NCBI GenBank assembly: GCA_009602725.1
Contig: WELB01000042.1
Location: 152,370 to 170,220, forward strand
Direction of reading: 5' to 3'
DNA: 17,851 nucleotides
DNA from: Spirogloea muscicola
Lineage: Eukaryota > Streptophyta > Zygnematophyceae > Spirogloeales > Spirogloeaceae
Shown here: one piece after another, positions 16,101-17,851 of the stretch
Layout: each line of letters begins with the position of its first letter
How positions within the stretch are numbered: the stretch's first letter is position 1
Translations under genes and position numbers: made by a program
Notes under the pieces: generated by a model
Seen by the model: the letters and a program-made list of their open reading frames with translations, nothing else
Told to the model about the DNA's origin: nothing
Database searches by the model: none

Positions 16101-17714
16101 TCCAGCTCGCGCCGGATCTCCCCAAGCCCGGCAACATCGCTGAACTTGACGTCCGCATCCAGGTCCATGTACTGCGGCGGCTTCCTCCGGCCGCTCCGCT
16201 GCCAGGGTGAATTGCAGCACCCAGCATCTCAGCCATGATGGATCAGACATACCAATGTTGGAGGGCAAGTTGCTGCTCGGACAAGAAACTCAGTTTCTGG
16301 TTGGGAAGATCGGTCATGGTGGTCAACAAGGGGATGGGGGCGGCACTGCTATGGACCTGATTCTTGCCTCGGCGCACGGAGGCACCCGAGCGCATGAAGC
16401 GCAGGCCCATGGCCAACGCGGCGTTCTGCTGCTCGGCCTCCCCAGCGGCGGCCTTCGCCTTCTCCTTTTCCTCCTCGCTCGCCCACTCCTCGGAAGAGCT
16501 CACCACCTCCGCCGCAGACATCTCATCCTCCCATTCGCGCAGCTTGCGCCGCTCCTCCTCCTCCGCACGCTCGATCTTCTGGCGGTCGTCGAAGTCCTTG
16601 CGGCGCTTCTTGACACCGACGACAACCGTCTGGTAGAAGAGCCAGAAGAAGAAGACGCCCATGGCGAAGCGGAAGCCCTCGTTGTTGGCCGCCGCCTGCC
16701 AGAAGAGATTCCACCGCTGGGCCGACTCCACCTGACCAAAGGGCACGACAGGCAGGGCTTGAGCACAGGAAGTAGCAATATCAGAGACAACATCTTATAG
16801 ACTATGCAGATTTGAAGACGTTGTTGAGTGCACTTTTAATTAATGATCATGATTAGTCATTGTTAACAGTCATCATTATTTAGTGGTGAGGAATGTCGAC
16901 TCTCGTCAGGGGGACCTACCCACCTGGGCGACCAGCCGGCGCTCCTCCTCCGAGGCCCTGGCCGCCGTCTCAGCAGCGTTGCGCGCCGCCTTCTCCGCAT
17001 CCCGCACGCCTGCCGCCTCGCGCTCGCGCTCGAGCCGCTCCTCCGCCGCGCCGCGCCGCTTGGCCTCGCGCTCGGCCCGCTGCCGCTCCTCCCGCTCCCG
17101 CCGCGCCTGCTGGTCCCGCTCTGTCCTGCACGGCATGGGCTCAAGCGCACGGCCAACGCGTCGTAGGGTTTAGGATTAGGGTTTTGGGTACAAGGGTTCA
17201 GGGTTCGACCTAAGACTGAAACAGACGGACTTAAAGTGCAAGGCAAGTATAGTAACATCACTGTAACAGAGATGGAGCACTACCTGGCACGCTCGCGCTC
17301 CCGCCGGCTGCGCTCGAGGCGCTCGAGCCGCTCCCGTGCGTCGGCTTTGACGCGCTCCTGCGGCGTGAGCTTCCGCCGAGCGCCGGCGCCGGCGCCGGCT
17401 CGGGACCCAGCTCCGCCTCCTCCCTTGTCACGCTGCCAGAAGGAGTGCACGCTGTTGCGGAGCGCGCCGAGCGCCTGCTGGGCGATGCTGGGTGCCAGCG
17501 AGACATTCGTAAGCAGTGACAGTGACGGTCCAGCGGCGCCCCATGGCAGGACTTCCGGCTCCGGCGCTGGCGGTGTGAATGCGTCCATCACGCTTGCCGC
17601 GAGCTTGTTGGCGTCCCACTCCCCCCAGAACTCAGCGTCGCGCTCGACGGCGGGCAGCACTGTGCGCACCACGCGGCCATCCTCCAGCACAACCAGCACC
17701 CGGTCTGGCCGCGC
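13105..17714 (-). CDS. FTSHI2: Plastid FtsHi2-type AAA ATPase, protease-dead, 14 exons, 5' end missing
   Basis: Exons inferred in gene order: 17714-17284, 17125-16924, 16731-16357, 16198-16039, 15913-15741, 15516-15415, 15301-15137, 15020-14880, 14721-14563, 14329-14249, 14133-14062, 13851-13720, 13500-13444, 13338-13105. They sum to 828 codons with TGA. Visible protein: N-terminal domain; charged Arg/Glu coiled coil (~125-210); one membrane span (~231-251); acidic linker; AAA domain with Walker A GEPGTGKT (396-403; usually GPPGTGKT), Walker B VVFIDE (451-456), TNRPD and Arg fingers (516, 519). The M41 position reads LESSQAVVA (617-625) where proteases have HEAGHAVVA, so both zinc His are gone. 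The C terminus (QLAPR, LSTIWA, ALVNLYG) matches Arabidopsis FTSHI2/EMB2083 from memory. Known there: inner-envelope import motor with Ycf2 and other FtsHi. Least sure: the exon ending at 14249, where 14202 with a shifted acceptor also works. Confidence 0.93.
14330..14562 (-). other. GC-AG intron in the FtsHi2-like gene
   Basis: The exon ends ...ATA CAG ATG at 14563 and the intron begins GCAAGT, the classic strong GC donor. The acceptor ATATGCAG ends at 14330. Phase 0 joining gives Gly-Ile-Gln-Met followed by Leu-Thr-Ile-Val-Pro-Arg, in step with the land-plant protein. The nearest GT donor (GTGATC, four bases on) would break the frame. Confidence 0.8.
17164..17208. repeat. Telomere-like repeats inside an FtsHi2-like intron
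   Basis: The plus strand reads TAGGGTTTAGGATTAGGG, then TTTTGGG, AAGGGTTCAGGGTTCG: degenerate TTTAGGG units. They lie in intron 17283-17126, between the first two exons visible. Confidence 0.7.
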
Positions 17715-17800
17715 CTGCAAGTCATGAAGGCACATCAGCTAGCTCAGGAACCAGTGCTGCTGCAAGCTGGGACAAGGTACAAGCGCACCCATTCCATCTG

Positions 17801-17850
17801 CCTCCCTCCCTCCCTCCCTCCCTCCCTCCCTCCCTCCCTCCCTCCCTCTC
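17801..17850. repeat. CCTC tetranucleotide microsatellite at window edge
   Basis: About twelve CCTC units run to the right edge. In the sense of the FtsHi2-like gene this is a GAGG purine tract in the intron upstream of the exon starting at 17714, or in the 5' flank. Its true length may exceed the window. Confidence 0.95.
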
Positions 17851-17851
17851 A

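Noticed and set aside
13105-17714. An active FtsH zinc protease
   Set aside because: The HEXXH motif is replaced by Leu-Glu-Ser-Ser-Gln, and the C-terminal sequence follows the FtsHi2 branch, not FtsH1/2/5/8.

Overview
The window looks like nuclear DNA of a green-lineage (Viridiplantae) organism, probably a GC-rich alga or early-diverging plant. Reasons: both genes are densely interrupted by short GT-AG introns with GTGAGC-type donors and pyrimidine-rich interiors; both protein families are plant types (an LRR receptor kinase and a plastid FtsH-like protein); and degenerate TTTAGGG-like telomeric motifs occur twice. I cannot name the species from sequence alone.

Layout. (1) Positions 1-5138, plus strand: a 16-exon leucine-rich-repeat receptor-like kinase. 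Its start codon lies before the window, and the 838 remaining codons, stop included, splice in frame. (2) Positions 5139-7140: non-coding flank that becomes visibly AT-richer after about 5.8 kb. (3) Positions 7145-11200: a graveyard of one retroelement family. At least five copies of the 3' end of a reverse-transcriptase-type ORF are present, all decayed, together with many copies of a 3' tail carrying a GGGCTGGC/GCCAGCCC hairpin. Pieces on the left are mostly plus strand and pieces on the right mostly minus strand; they meet near 9.6 kb. Several pieces are joined head-to-tail, the tail of one running straight into the 5'-truncated body of the next. (4) Positions 11200-13104: non-coding, with a telomere-like block near 11.5 kb. 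(5) Positions 13105-17714, minus strand: 14 exons (827 residues visible) of a plastid FtsHi2-type AAA ATPase whose zinc-protease motif is destroyed. Its first exon(s) lie beyond the right edge.

The two genes converge on the retroelement-filled interval and have no evident functional link. The receptor kinase should sit in the plasma membrane and sense an extracellular ligand. The FtsHi2-like protein should sit in the plastid inner envelope, where the land-plant protein is part of the Ycf2-FtsHi import-motor complex. All exon boundaries come from splice motifs, reading-frame continuity and protein-family fit, without transcript data. Both gene models sum to whole codons, which supports them. 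The most novel-looking material is the retroelement array with its conserved 3' hairpin and a 37-base insertion flanked by a 5-base duplication.
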